From the NCBI RefSeq assembly GCF_005889725.1, contig NZ_VCKX01000037.1, positions 1 to 61,072 of the forward strand: 61,072 nucleotides of DNA, read 5' to 3'. The first letter of the stretch is position 1. Every line of letters starts with the position of its first letter. Positions 28,155-36,941 of this stretch are shown here, piece by piece. The stretch is from Nonomuraea zeae. GTDB taxonomy: Bacteria > Actinomycetota > Actinomycetes > Streptosporangiales > Streptosporangiaceae. The notes beneath the pieces were generated by a model, which had not been told where the DNA came from, did no database searches, and was given only the letters and a program-made list of their open reading frames with translations. Position numbers and translations under genes: made by a program.

Positions 28155-29138
28155 GTGGTCGATGACCTGGTCGCGCACGTGCGGGACGCGTTCGGGTGGG
28201 GAGACGCGGACGTTGTGGTGTCCGCGGGCCCGCGCGGTGCGCTGGGGCAGATCTGGCGGCTGGACGTCGGCCCGGCCAGCTACGCGCTCAAGGAGATCTT
28301 CGCCGAGCCGCCGTCGGAGGCACTGGTCGAGGCGGAGCTGGCGTTCGCGCGCCGGGCCGCCGCGTCGGGGGTGCGGCTGCCGGCGAGCCACTCCGACCGC
28401 GAGGGCCGCCACCTGCTGACCGCGCCCGGCGGGACGCGGCTGCGCCTGTACGACTGGCTCGACCTGCGACCGGTCTCACCGGCCGCGCCGGCCACGCCGC
28501 AGCTGCTCGGGGCGCTGCTCGCCCGCCTGCACCGCTGCGCTCCCGCCGCGACCGCCGAACCGGACGGCGGCCCGCCCGACCGCTGGTACGACCGCGTCCC
28601 CGCCGCATCCGATTGGGCTGAGGTGACCGGGTCGGACGCCGCCTGGGCCGCGCAGGTCGCCGCCGTGGCCGCCGCGGTGCCCGAGCTGTGCGCGGCGGTC
28701 GCCCCTGCCGACCCCGCCGGGCTGGTCGTCTGCCACCGCGACCTGCATCCGGAGAACGTCCTGGCCGGCGAAGACGGCGCGCTGGTGGTCGTCGACTGGG
28801 ACAACCTCGGCCCGGCCGCGCCCGGCAGGGAGCTGGCCAGGGCGCTGTTCGACTGGTTCTACGAGGACCACGTCGCCGACCTGGGCGCCATGGGACGCAT
28901 GTACGAGGCGTACGTGCGCGCGGGCGGCCCCGGCCGCGTCACCGGACCGGCCGACTTCTCGATGCTGCTGGCCTCCCGGATGAACTTCCTGCTGGTCCAG
29001 TCGCGCGTCGCGATCGACCCGGAAGCCGAGCCGCGCCACCGCGAGTGGGCCGAGCGCGAGATCGATGAGACCCTGCGCCTCCTGCCGACGGCCCGGCAGC
29101 TCGCCGACGTGCTGGAGCTGGCCTGCCGCCATGAGTGA
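28155..29138 (+). CDS. aminoglycoside-phosphotransferase-family (APH) kinase-like protein
   Basis: A 327-residue soluble small-molecule kinase of the APH/choline-kinase fold. The N-lobe Lys is in YALKEIF near residue 44; the catalytic loop is VVCHRDLHPENVLAGE near 192 with Asp and Asn in place; the metal-binding motif is VVVDWDNLG near 214. Substrate unknown; such genes phosphorylate sugars, amino alcohols or antibiotics. The GTG at 28155 has only a weak GAGAGGG upstream. It stands alone before the ArsR pair; a resistance role is only one option. Confidence 0.8.
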   Translation: MVDDLVAHVRDAFGWGDADVVVSAGPRGALGQIWRLDVGPASYALKEIFAEPPSEALVEAELAFARRAAASGVRLPASHSDREGRHLLTAPGGTRLRLYDWLDLRPVSPAAPATPQLLGALLARLHRCAPAATAEPDGGPPDRWYDRVPAASDWAEVTGSDAAWAAQVAAVAAAVPELCAAVAPADPAGLVVCHRDLHPENVLAGEDGALVVVDWDNLGPAAPGRELARALFDWFYEDHVADLGAMGRMYEAYVRAGGPGRVTGPADFSMLLASRMNFLLVQSRVAIDPEAEPRHREWAEREIDETLRLLPTARQLADVLELACRHE

Positions 29139-29150
29139 GCCGGCGGCCGG

Positions 29151-29180
29151 TTGCCGAACGCGTAACCTACAGGTTACGCT
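29151..29180 (+). promoter_or_regulatory. ArsR-gene promoter with embedded operator
   Basis: TTGCCG (29151-29156) and TACGCT (29175-29180) form the promoter, with the -10 element six bases before the GTG at 29187, suggesting a leaderless mRNA. CGTAACCTACAGGTTACG (29161-29178) is an 8+8 inverted repeat with a 2-bp centre covering the spacer, so the ArsR protein can block its own promoter. Confidence 0.7.
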
Positions 29181-29186
29181 TTCCGG

Positions 29187-29555
29187 GTGGACGGGGCAGC
29201 GGCGGCGATCGCCGATCCGGTGCGGCGGGAGATCCTCGTGATGCTGCGCGACGAGCGCCTGCCCGCGGGCGAGATCGCCCGCCGGTTCGCGATCAGCAGG
29301 CCCGCAGTGAGCCGCCACCTGCGCGTTCTGCGTGAGAGCGGGCTGGTGCGTGACGAGCTCGTCGGCAGGCAGCGCTTCTACGTGCTCGACCCCGAGCCGC
29401 TCGGTGAGCTCGTCGAGTGGCTGAGCGGGCTCGTGCGGCAGCCGTCGGGCTGGGAGAGCCGCTTCGACGCCTTGGAGACCGAGGTCTACCGGACCCGCCG
29501 CGACCGCCGCGCGCAGCGCGACACGACCCACGACGACAGGGAGAACATCGCATGA
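29187..29555 (+). CDS. ArsR-family transcriptional regulator
   Basis: A 122-residue winged-helix regulator: AAAIADPVRREILVMLRDER at the start, recognition helix region ISRPAVSRHLRVLRESGLV near residue 38, then VGRQRFYVLDPEPL and a C-terminal arm. No Cys-based metal site is seen, so it is the SdpR-like, AHSA1-linked type rather than a metal sensor. The stop overlaps the start of the AHSA1 gene by four bases. Probably autorepressed through the palindrome before it. Confidence 0.9.
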   Translation: MDGAAAAIADPVRREILVMLRDERLPAGEIARRFAISRPAVSRHLRVLRESGLVRDELVGRQRFYVLDPEPLGELVEWLSGLVRQPSGWESRFDALETEVYRTRRDRRAQRDTTHDDRENIA

Positions 29556-30076
29556 GCCTCATACCGACCGGACGGCTCTTCCGCACGGGCGCGGGCAGCG
29601 ATCTCGTCCTGCGCCGGACGTTCCGCGCGTCCGCCGAGGACGTGTGGGCCAGCGTGTCCGAGTCCGAACGCACAGCCCGCTGGTTCGGGCCCTGGGAGGG
29701 CGTCGCCGCCCCCGGCCGGACGATCAAGGTGCAGATGGCGTACGAGGAGGGGGCGCCGTGGTGCGAGATGCGCGTCGACGCGTGCGAGCCCCCGCACCGG
29801 CTGGCCCTCTCGATGGCGGACGGGCACGGCAACTGGCGGATGGAGCTGCTCCTGCGCGAGACGGACGGCGTGACGGAGCTGGAGTTCGTGCACCATCTCG
29901 ACACCGAGGAGGGCGTCGGCGAGGTGGGCGCGGGCTGGGAGTACTACCTCGACATGCTCGTGACCGCGAGAGAGGGCGGGGCCAGGCCGGATTTCGGCGA
30001 CTACTACCCGGCGATGAAGCCGTACTTCGAGAAACAGCGGGAAAACGACGAGCGCCGAACGCCGGGCGAGTACTGA
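29552..30076 (+). CDS. SRPBCC/AHSA1-family protein
   Basis: A 174-residue START-like fold protein with the AHSA1 signatures LVLRRTFRASAEDVWASVSE near residue 17 and ARWFGPWEG near 42. Such proteins bind hydrophobic ligands or act as Hsp90-activator-like domains; in ArsR-AHSA1 pairs the physiological role is usually unknown. The ATG at 29552 overlaps the ArsR stop, so the two are translationally coupled. Confidence 0.85.
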   Translation: MSLIPTGRLFRTGAGSDLVLRRTFRASAEDVWASVSESERTARWFGPWEGVAAPGRTIKVQMAYEEGAPWCEMRVDACEPPHRLALSMADGHGNWRMELLLRETDGVTELEFVHHLDTEEGVGEVGAGWEYYLDMLVTAREGGARPDFGDYYPAMKPYFEKQRENDERRTPGEY

Positions 30077-30097
30077 ATTCGATCTTCTTATGATCGC

Positions 30098-30103
30098 TAC
30101 AAT
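30098..30103 (+). promoter_or_regulatory. -10 element of a leaderless promoter (oxidoreductase-kinase operon)
   Basis: TACAAT ends six bases before the ATG at 30110, so transcription should begin at the start codon. No ribosome site exists upstream, and this separates the following two genes from the ArsR pair. Confidence 0.6.
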
Positions 30104-30109
30104 TCAGGC

Positions 30110-31081
30110 ATGAAGGCAGCAGTCCGCGCCAGATATGGTCCGCCGGACGTGGTCAGCGTCTCGGAAGTGGCGCGACCTTCGGCCAGGGACGGTGAGCTGC
30201 TCGTCAAGGTCCACGCGACCACGGTCAATCGCACCGACTGCGCGTTACGCGCGGCCAAGCCGTTCATCTGGCGGCTCTTCGCCGGGCTCGTCCGGCCGAA
30301 GCTGGCGGTCATCGGCACCGAGTTCGCGGGCGAGGTCGCGGCGGTGGGCGCGGGCGTCACGTCGTACAAGGTCGGCGACAAAGTGTTCGGGTACAACGAC
30401 GAGACCTTCGGTGCCCATGCCGCTTATATGACGATTTCGCAGGACGGCAAGCTCGCGATCATGCCGGACGGGCTGAGCTACGAGGAGGCCGCCCCCAGCA
30501 CCGAGGGGTCACACTACGCGCTCACGATCCTCAGGGTGGCGAAGGTCCGCGCCGGGCACGACGTGCTCGTCTACGGCGCGACCGGGGCCATCGGCTCGGC
30601 GGCCGTGCAGCTCCTGCGCGACCTCGGCGCCACCGTGACCGCCGTCTGCGACACGAAGGGCCTGGAGCTGGTCAGATCTCTGGGCGCGAGCCGGGTCGTC
30701 GACTACACGGCCGAGGACTTCACGAAAGACGAGCAGCGATACGACGCCGTCATCGACGCGGTCGGCAAGACCTCGTTCGGCCGGTGCCGGCGGCTGCTGA
30801 AGCCGCGCGGGGTCTTCCTGGCCAGCGATGTGGGCCCCTGGTCGCAGAACGTGTTCCTGCCGCTCGTCACCCCGCTGCTCGGCGGGCGGAGAGTGCTGTT
30901 CCCGCTCCCGCGGAACGACCCGGGGATGGCGCGGCACTTCAAGGAGCTGATCGAGTCAGGGGCGTTCAAGCCGGTCATCGACCGCCGGTATCCGCTGGAG
31001 CAGATCCTTGAGGCGTATCGGTACGTCGAGACAGGCCAGAAAATAGGAAATGTCGTGATCAGCGTCGATCATTCAGACTAG
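30110..31081 (+). CDS. zinc-free MDR-family NAD(P)H oxidoreductase (quinone-oxidoreductase-like)
   Basis: A 323-residue medium-chain dehydrogenase/reductase. The GroES-like N-domain (about 1-120) carries NRTDCALR and GTEFAGEVAAVGAGVTSYKVGDKVFG (quoted in part); the Rossmann domain shows VYGATGAIGSAAVQLLRDLG near residue 148, the AxxGxxG variant preferring NADPH. Zinc-binding cysteines are absent, as in quinone oxidoreductases. Leaderless start likely. The kinase-like gene begins 7 bases after its stop, so the two form an operon; how they relate is unknown. Confidence 0.85.
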   Translation: MKAAVRARYGPPDVVSVSEVARPSARDGELLVKVHATTVNRTDCALRAAKPFIWRLFAGLVRPKLAVIGTEFAGEVAAVGAGVTSYKVGDKVFGYNDETFGAHAAYMTISQDGKLAIMPDGLSYEEAAPSTEGSHYALTILRVAKVRAGHDVLVYGATGAIGSAAVQLLRDLGATVTAVCDTKGLELVRSLGASRVVDYTAEDFTKDEQRYDAVIDAVGKTSFGRCRRLLKPRGVFLASDVGPWSQNVFLPLVTPLLGGRRVLFPLPRNDPGMARHFKELIESGAFKPVIDRRYPLEQILEAYRYVETGQKIGNVVISVDHSD

Positions 31082-31088
31082 GACGCTC

Positions 31089-33212
31089 ATGGCGCAGATG
31101 TCGGCGAGATCGTATGCGAAGGCCCTTCTCCAGGAAATCGAGGGCCGGAGTGGAGAGCGGCAGACGGCCAGGCTCGCGGAACAGGACGAGGACACCGTCC
31201 AGAAAGGCGCCGAGACCTTTCTCAACGACATCCTCGACCACATCTCGAATTACGAGATGGAGCACCGCGCCGATTTCCTGTCGGCCTGCGACGAAGCGCG
31301 GCTCAGGATCGCCGCCGGCCAACGCGACTCGTCGCTCTACGGCGTCATGTCGCTGGTCTGCCTGACCCTCAAACTCCTCGACCGCCGTTTCCAGTCCCCC
31401 GACCAGGAGGCGCAGCGGGAGGCCGACGAATACTGCACAGCGCTATTCGCCGATCCGCAGATCAAGAAGGCCATCAGGCTGGTCTACCGGCCCGCGGGCC
31501 ACGCGGCCGACTCCAGCGAGGCGCGCACGTGGGACGACCTCGATTTCGGCACCCTCGAATATCACAAGGCCGGCACGACGTCGTTCATCCTGAAGGGCCG
31601 CATGAGCCGGGCGGTGAACGAGGCGGGATCCCGGCCGGCCCTGGCCGTGAAATGCGTCCTTTTCCCGTGGAACAAGCTGGCCGCCATCGCCAGGGCCACC
31701 GACGCGTACGCGGCCACGTACGGCGGCGACGAGCTTACCTCCGTGATAGTCAAACCCATCGCGTCGTCGGACCGCTGGGTCATCATGCCGTTCCAGCCGG
31801 GAAACACCCTCGGCGAGCACATGTCGGATTTCGCCGCGGGAGGGCCGAGCATGGCCGCCCGCCTGGAAAAGGCGCACGACATCGCCGCGAAACTCACCGC
31901 CGCGCTCCACCTGCTCGCCGGCGGCGCTCCGGTGGACGCCAACAATCCGCAGCACCAGCACCTCGACCTGTCACCGAACAACGTCATACTCGACCGCGAG
32001 ACCGGCGAGTTCCGCCTGATCGACCTGGGCGTGAACCATCTCTACAGCCGCCAGGTCGGCATCGCCGAGCACGACGACTCCGTCTACATCGCTCCGGAGA
32101 TCAAGAACAGGCGGCCGGAATCCGTCACCGCGGACGCCTATTCGCTGGGCATCATCCTGATGGAGATCGTGGCCGGCAGCCCGCCCCGGGACGGCCGCAC
32201 TCCTGAGGAGATCTGGACCACCAGCCCCATTCTCGGCCGGGTCCTGGAGGACCTGATCGACGAGCGCCCGGAACGCCGCCTGCTGCTCGGCCCGGCCGAG
32301 CGGGGTTTCACGTTCGACGACCTGCGCGTGCACCTCGATTTCCATTTCTCCCTGGTGCGCCAGGAATCCGAGGCGAAGGACGACCATTTCTCCCGGCCGT
32401 TCGCGAAATACGCGCCCACGTCACGGGAGGTGGCGACCCAGTTCAAGCAGGTGATGAAGTGGCGGCGGCTGGGCGACCACCGGCCCAGGCACGAGGAATA
32501 CCTCCTGCTGTTCTCGGTGATCGCCACCGCGTCCTGGTGGTTCATCGCCGCGAAGACCGCGCTGCTCAAGCTGGACGACCTCGTCGCGGGCGAGCTCGAC
32601 CTGGCCGCGTTCGCCGCCGACGCGGGGCTGGCGGCCAACATCGTCGCCTTCTGCCAGGGGCTGGTGGCCGCGAAGTACTACCAGACCGTGCTCGCCAGGC
32701 TCTCGGTCAAGGAGATACCGGGCAGGCTGGCCCGGACGACCGAGCTTCTCATGCGTTCCATGGCGATCGTCGCCGTTCCGACGACGATCCTGTCCACGTT
32801 CTGGGCCGGGCTGTACTGGATCTGGCCGTGGACCTGCGCGGCCGGCGCCCTCGCGGTGGCGGCCTGCAACGGCATCACCCTGCGCCTGGCGACGCAGACC
32901 GTACGGGCCTCCAGCAGGGAGTTCTCCACCGTTCCCGAGCCCGGCAAGGTCTTCGCCCGCGGCTTCGAGCAGTGGTGGTGGACGATGCTCATCTACGCCG
33001 TCACGATCGTCATCATCGCCGGCGGAGTCGCCGCCGGGCTGCTCAAGGACATCTGGGCGTACGTCTTCATCCTCGTCGTCATCACGATAGGCGTGCACTA
33101 CGTCAGCAAGTGCGTGGGCGCGGGGCCCGCGGTGCGCGGCAGCCTCGCGCGCGCCTTCTTCGGCGGGGAGCGCCTGGCGATCCTCGCGCGGCGGGAGCAG
33201 GCACACGGCTGA
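31089..33212 (+). CDS. membrane-anchored protein-kinase-like protein with C-terminal helices
   Basis: A 707-residue protein of unusual architecture. Residues 1-140 are a helical extension with no recognised domain. A kinase fold spans about 150-415: probable ATP-anchoring Lys188 (LAVKCV), hinge IMPFQPGN, catalytic loop HLDLSPNNVI with Asp293 and Asn298, metal-binding Asp312 in IDLG (replacing DFG), IAPE at 334-337, and DAYSLGIILMEIVAGSPP. From about 470 to 680 there are five or six hydrophobic segments (LLLFSVIATASWWFIAA, WWTMLIYAVTIVIIAGGVAA, YVFILVVITIGVHYV). The glycine-rich loop is weak (KAGTTSF). The kinase would be cytoplasmic and membrane-tethered. It differs from PknB-type kinases, which have one helix and PASTA repeats. 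Partner unknown; second gene of an operon. Confidence 0.65.
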   Translation: MAQMSARSYAKALLQEIEGRSGERQTARLAEQDEDTVQKGAETFLNDILDHISNYEMEHRADFLSACDEARLRIAAGQRDSSLYGVMSLVCLTLKLLDRRFQSPDQEAQREADEYCTALFADPQIKKAIRLVYRPAGHAADSSEARTWDDLDFGTLEYHKAGTTSFILKGRMSRAVNEAGSRPALAVKCVLFPWNKLAAIARATDAYAATYGGDELTSVIVKPIASSDRWVIMPFQPGNTLGEHMSDFAAGGPSMAARLEKAHDIAAKLTAALHLLAGGAPVDANNPQHQHLDLSPNNVILDRETGEFRLIDLGVNHLYSRQVGIAEHDDSVYIAPEIKNRRPESVTADAYSLGIILMEIVAGSPPRDGRTPEEIWTTSPILGRVLEDLIDERPERRLLLGPAERGFTFDDLRVHLDFHFSLVRQESEAKDDHFSRPFAKYAPTSREVATQFKQVMKWRRLGDHRPRHEEYLLLFSVIATASWWFIAAKTALLKLDDLVAGELDLAAFAADAGLAANIVAFCQGLVAAKYYQTVLARLSVKEIPGRLARTTELLMRSMAIVAVPTTILSTFWAGLYWIWPWTCAAGALAVAACNGITLRLATQTVRASSREFSTVPEPGKVFARGFEQWWWTMLIYAVTIVIIAGGVAAGLLKDIWAYVFILVVITIGVHYVSKCVGAGPAVRGSLARAFFGGERLAILARREQAHG

Positions 33213-33350
33213 GCCGCGGCACCAGAATGCATTACCTATACATGACGACCGGCATCGGTAATATCACCAGTTTCGCCCGCCATCCGTTGATTGCCTTCTG
33301 ACGCCTGTGCGACGGTCACGGCACCGAGCCGACCCGACTCAGGAGGTTTC

Positions 33351-34196
33351 ATGAAGCTCAAGCGGCTCATCCGGGGCGTCGCCACGGCGGGCGCCGGGAT
33401 CGTGGTGGCAGGCGCGCTCCTGGTCGCACCGGCCGCCCCCGCGCACGCGGCGCCCGGCGGCTCCGGGCCCTATCCGGCCGACTACGAGACCACCCTCCGC
33501 CTGCCCCGCCACACCGTCTACCGGCCCGCGAGCCTGCCCACCGGCCTCCGCCTGCCCATCGTGGCCTGGGGCAACGGCGCCTGCCGGGCCGACGGCACCC
33601 TGTTCGAGGTCTTCCTCAAGGAGCTGGCCTCCCACGGCTTCCTGGTCATCGCCAACGGCCGGCCGGGCGGCACGGGCAGCACCGACGCGCAGATGCTGAT
33701 CGACGCCGTGGACTGGGCCGTCGCGGAGAACAGCCGCCTCGGCAGCCGGCTCAGGGGCCGGATCGACACGACCAAGGTCGCCGTGATGGGCCAGTCGTGC
33801 GGCGGGCTGGAGGCGTACGAGGTGTCGGACGACCCGCGCGTCACCACCACCGGCATCTGGAACAGCGGCATGCTGAGCGACGCCGACAACGGGCAGCTCG
33901 CCCGCCTGCACGCGCCGATCGGCTACTTCATCGGCGGGCCCAGCGACATCGCCTACGAGAACGCCATGGACGACTGGGGCCGCCTGCCCGCCGGGCTGCC
34001 GGCGTTCATGGGCAACCTGGACGTCGGCCACCTGGGCACGTACTCGCAGCCCAACGGCGGCGAGTTCGGCCGGGTCGGCGCGGCGTGGCTGAAGTGGCAG
34101 CTCAAGGGCGACGCGGCGGCGAAGGCGATGTTCGTCGGGACGGGCTGCGGGCTGTGCTCCGGCCCCTGGCAGATCATGCGCAAGAACCTCACCTGA
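33351..34196 (+). CDS. secreted alpha/beta-hydrolase
   Basis: A 281-residue exported hydrolase. Signal peptide to about residue 35 (APAHA). The mature part has WGNGACRADGTLFEVFLKEL near residue 69, where the family oxyanion region lies, and the MGQSCGGLEAYE nucleophile elbow near 148. A C-terminal GHLGTYSQPNGGEFG segment probably supplies the His. AGGAGG at 33341-33346 fixes the start. Relatives include poorly characterised secreted esterases of fungi and Streptomyces. Followed by a perfect terminator. Confidence 0.8.
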   Translation: MKLKRLIRGVATAGAGIVVAGALLVAPAAPAHAAPGGSGPYPADYETTLRLPRHTVYRPASLPTGLRLPIVAWGNGACRADGTLFEVFLKELASHGFLVIANGRPGGTGSTDAQMLIDAVDWAVAENSRLGSRLRGRIDTTKVAVMGQSCGGLEAYEVSDDPRVTTTGIWNSGMLSDADNGQLARLHAPIGYFIGGPSDIAYENAMDDWGRLPAGLPAFMGNLDVGHLGTYSQPNGGEFGRVGAAWLKWQLKGDAAAKAMFVGTGCGLCSGPWQIMRKNLT

Positions 34197-34212
34197 GCGC
34201 GACCGCCCAGCC

Positions 34213-34251
34213 GGGTCCGTGACCAGCGCGCGGTCACGGACCCTCCCTTTT
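34213..34251 (+). terminator. intrinsic terminator after the secreted hydrolase
   Basis: GGGTCCGTGACC (34213-34224) and GGTCACGGACCC (34232-34243) form a perfect 12-bp stem with a 7-nt loop, followed by TCCCTTTT. It separates the hydrolase from the ABC-importer operon. Confidence 0.92.
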
Positions 34252-34345
34252 CGGACAACCGTAAACATTGACCGCGGACGACCTTCTCTAATAACGTCCC
34301 TCTCTGCGATACATCGTCTCTCTCACAGAGACTCATCTAGGGGAT

Positions 34346-35284
34346 GTGAAGCACGTGAAAAGGGTGCAGTTTGCCGCCGCGGCACTGGCGTCAGTGGTTT
34401 CGCTGGCCGGTTGTTCGACGCCCACCGACGCCCCGCAGGGCGGGCAATCGACCGGGGGCGCAAGCCTCGAACAGGCTGACACCTTTTCCCAGATCCAGCC
34501 GGATCCGCAGGTCCAGGCCCTGCTGCCGGCCGATCTGCGGCAATCCAAGAAGATCACGATGGTGCTCAGCGCCGGGGCGCCGCCCACCTCGTTCGTGGCC
34601 GGCGACGGCAGGACGAGCCTCGGGCTGAACGCCGACATAGGCCGGGCGCTGGCCCGGGTGATGGGGCTGGAGCCGACGCTCGTGTCCATCCCGCTCGACG
34701 GCATCATCCCCGGCTTGCAGTCCAAGAAGTACGGCATGGCGCTGGCCTCGATGTCGGCGAGCCCCGAGCGGCTCGAAGTGCTCGACATGGTGGCCTTCAC
34801 CAAGGGCGGCTCGGCCGTCGCGGTGCCATCGGGCAACCCCGAGAAGCTGACGTCGAAGACGCTGTGCGGGCTGCAGGTCGGCGTGGCCGTCGGATCGTTC
34901 CAGGCCACCACCCGGCTGCCGAAGCTCAGCGAGGAGAGCTGCGAGAGCCAGGGCAAGCCCGCCGTTAAGGGCGTCGAGCTGCCCGACCAGAGCCAGGTCC
35001 TGCAGGCCATGGCGAGCGGCCGGGTGAAGGCGGTCATGGCCGACGGCCCCGTGCTCGGCTACGCGCAGAAGACGCAGGGCGCCAAGTTCGAGGTACTGAA
35101 GGACGAGTCCAGCCTGACCTCCACGGGCGGCATGGCCGTGATCAAGGGCAGCGAGCTCACCGAGGCGCTGGTCAAGGCGATGGAGGTGCTGCACGGGCGG
35201 CCCGAGTACCAGCAGATCTACGACAAGTGGGGCATGCCCGGCTACGCACTGCCCGCCGCCGAGCTGGGCCGGCTCAAGGGCTAG
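34346..35284 (+). CDS. amino-acid-type ABC transporter substrate-binding lipoprotein
   Basis: A 312-residue type II binding lipoprotein (SBP_bac_3 family) with lipobox SLAGC near residue 23. Mature family marks include [40 protein letters not shown] and [14 protein letters not shown], typical of polar amino-acid and opine importers. Start uncertain: GTG at 34346 has AGGGG only 3 bases away, the in-frame GTG at 34355 is 12 bases away; both give a valid signal peptide. TTGACC at 34268-34273 with TAATAA at 34289-34294 could be the promoter although the 15-bp spacer is short. First gene of the importer operon. Confidence 0.88.
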   Translation: MKHVKRVQFAAAALASVVSLAGCSTPTDAPQGGQSTGGASLEQADTFSQIQPDPQVQALLPADLRQSKKITMVLSAGAPPTSFVAGDGRTSLGLNADIGRALARVMGLEPTLVSIPLDGIIPGLQSKKYGMALASMSASPERLEVLDMVAFTKGGSAVAVPSGNPEKLTSKTLCGLQVGVAVGSFQATTRLPKLSEESCESQGKPAVKGVELPDQSQVLQAMASGRVKAVMADGPVLGYAQKTQGAKFEVLKDESSLTSTGGMAVIKGSELTEALVKAMEVLHGRPEYQQIYDKWGMPGYALPAAELGRLKG

Positions 35285-35296
35285 GCGAGCGTACCC

Positions 35297-36169
35297 GTGA
35301 CTGTCACCGCAGGGCCCGCGCGGCGGGCCCGCCGCGAACCCAGGCCGAGCCCGTGGCGCTACGCCGCCATCGCCGTGATCATCCTGGTGGTGCTGACGCT
35401 GCTCGACGCGGCGATCACCAACCCCAACTTCGGCTGGCCGACCGTCGGGCAGTACCTGTTCAGCGCCGTGATGCTGCGCGGCCTGCTGCTCACCCTGGAG
35501 CTGACCGCGGTCGTCATGATCGTCGGATCCGTGCTGGGCGTCATCCTGGCCGTCATGCGAACCTCGGCCAACCCGTTCGTGTCCAGGGCGGCGTGGGGCT
35601 ACATCTGGTTCTTCCGCGGCACGCCGCTGCTGATCCAGGTGATCTTCTGGTTCAACATCGCGGCCCTGTTCCCCCGGATCGAGCTGGCCGTGCCGTTCGG
35701 GCCGACGCTGGCGGGCATCGACGCCAACGCGCTGGTCACGCCGTGGACGGCGGCGGTGCTCGCGCTGTCGCTGAACGAGGGCGCGTACATGGCCGAGATC
35801 GTCCGCGGCGGGCTGCTCGGCGTGGACCGCGGCCAGTACGAGGCGGCGCAGGCGCTCGGCATGCGGCCGGGCAAGGTCTTCGGGATCGTCATGCCGCAGG
35901 CCGTGCGGACCATCATCCCGCCGACGGCGAACCAGCTCGTCACCACGTTCAAGAACACCGCGCTGGTGAGCGTCATCGGCCTGGCGGACCTGCTGCACAG
36001 CGCCCAGGTCGTGTACGCGCTCAACTACCAGACGATCCCGCTGCTCATCGTCGCGGCGTTCTGGTACCTGCTGCTCACCTCGCTGCTGAGCTACGTCCAG
36101 TCGCTGCTCGAACGCAAGTACTCCAAGGGGTACGCCCCCCGCTCCCGCCCCGTCGCCAAGGAGGCCTAG
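35297..36169 (+). CDS. amino-acid-type ABC transporter permease (HisM/GlnP family)
   Basis: A 290-residue inner-membrane permease with about five to six helices, first near residue 22 ([19 protein letters not shown]). The ATPase-contacting EAA loop reads [20 protein letters not shown] near residue 182, and [13 protein letters not shown] near 99 is the usual HisM-family segment. One permease only, so it should work as a homodimer. The stop overlaps the GTG of the ATPase gene. Confidence 0.9.
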   Translation: MTVTAGPARRARREPRPSPWRYAAIAVIILVVLTLLDAAITNPNFGWPTVGQYLFSAVMLRGLLLTLELTAVVMIVGSVLGVILAVMRTSANPFVSRAAWGYIWFFRGTPLLIQVIFWFNIAALFPRIELAVPFGPTLAGIDANALVTPWTAAVLALSLNEGAYMAEIVRGGLLGVDRGQYEAAQALGMRPGKVFGIVMPQAVRTIIPPTANQLVTTFKNTALVSVIGLADLLHSAQVVYALNYQTIPLLIVAAFWYLLLTSLLSYVQSLLERKYSKGYAPRSRPVAKEA

Positions 36170-36930
36170 TGGACTCCCCCATGATCGTGATGCACGGGAT
36201 CCGCAAGCGGTTCGACTCCGTGGAGGTGCTCAAGGGCGTCGACTACTCGGTGGCCAGGGGCTCGGTGAGCTGCCTGATCGGACCGTCGGGGTCGGGCAAG
36301 TCCACCCTGCTGCGCTGCGTCAACGGGCTGCAGCTCGCCGACGAGGGCGAGGTCTGGGTGGACGGCGAGCTGATCGGCCTGCGGGTGGACGGCGACCACG
36401 TCGTGCCGCTCCCGGAGAAGGAGATCGCCGACCAGCGCCGCCACATCGGCATGGTCTTCCAGCGCTTCAATCTCTTCCCGCACATGACCGCCCTGGAGAA
36501 CGTCATGGCCGGGCCGCTGCGGGTCAGCGGCGCGGGCAGGGACGACACCAGGCGCCTGGCACTGGCGCTGCTGGACCAGGTCGGGCTCTCGGCGCGCGGC
36601 GACCACTACCCCAACGAGCTGTCCGGCGGCCAGCAGCAGCGCGTCGCCATCGCCCGCGCGCTGGCGATGCGGCCCAAGGTCATGCTCTTCGACGAGCCGA
36701 CGTCCGCGCTGGACCCCGAGCTGGTGGGCGAGGTGCTGGCCGTCATGCGCGACCTCGCCGCCGAGGGCATGACGATGATCGTGGTCACGCACGAGATGGG
36801 CTTCGCCCGCGAGGTCGCCGATCACGTGTGTTTCATGGACGACGGCGTCATCGTCGAGGAGGGCCATCCGGACACCGTGCTGACGAACCCGCGGACGGCA
36901 CGGGCCCGAGAATTCCTGAAGCGAGGCTGA
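36169..36930 (+). CDS. amino-acid-type ABC transporter ATP-binding protein (GlnQ family)
   Basis: A 253-residue ATPase driving the importer. Walker A is GPSGSGKST near residue 38, the Q-loop [19 protein letters not shown] near 98, signature LSGGQQQR near 150, Walker [15 protein letters not shown] near 171 and the switch His in VVTHEMGFA near 206. The GTG at 36169 shares one base with the permease stop; AAGGAGG precedes it. A second in-frame ATG lies at 36181. Confidence 0.92.
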   Translation: MDSPMIVMHGIRKRFDSVEVLKGVDYSVARGSVSCLIGPSGSGKSTLLRCVNGLQLADEGEVWVDGELIGLRVDGDHVVPLPEKEIADQRRHIGMVFQRFNLFPHMTALENVMAGPLRVSGAGRDDTRRLALALLDQVGLSARGDHYPNELSGGQQQRVAIARALAMRPKVMLFDEPTSALDPELVGEVLAVMRDLAAEGMTMIVVTHEMGFAREVADHVCFMDDGVIVEEGHPDTVLTNPRTARAREFLKRG

Positions 36931-36941
36931 CGTACATCTTG

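Noticed and set aside
28155..29138. Specific antibiotic-resistance assignment for the APH-fold protein
   Set aside because: The fold covers many small-molecule kinases and nothing in context points to an antibiotic.
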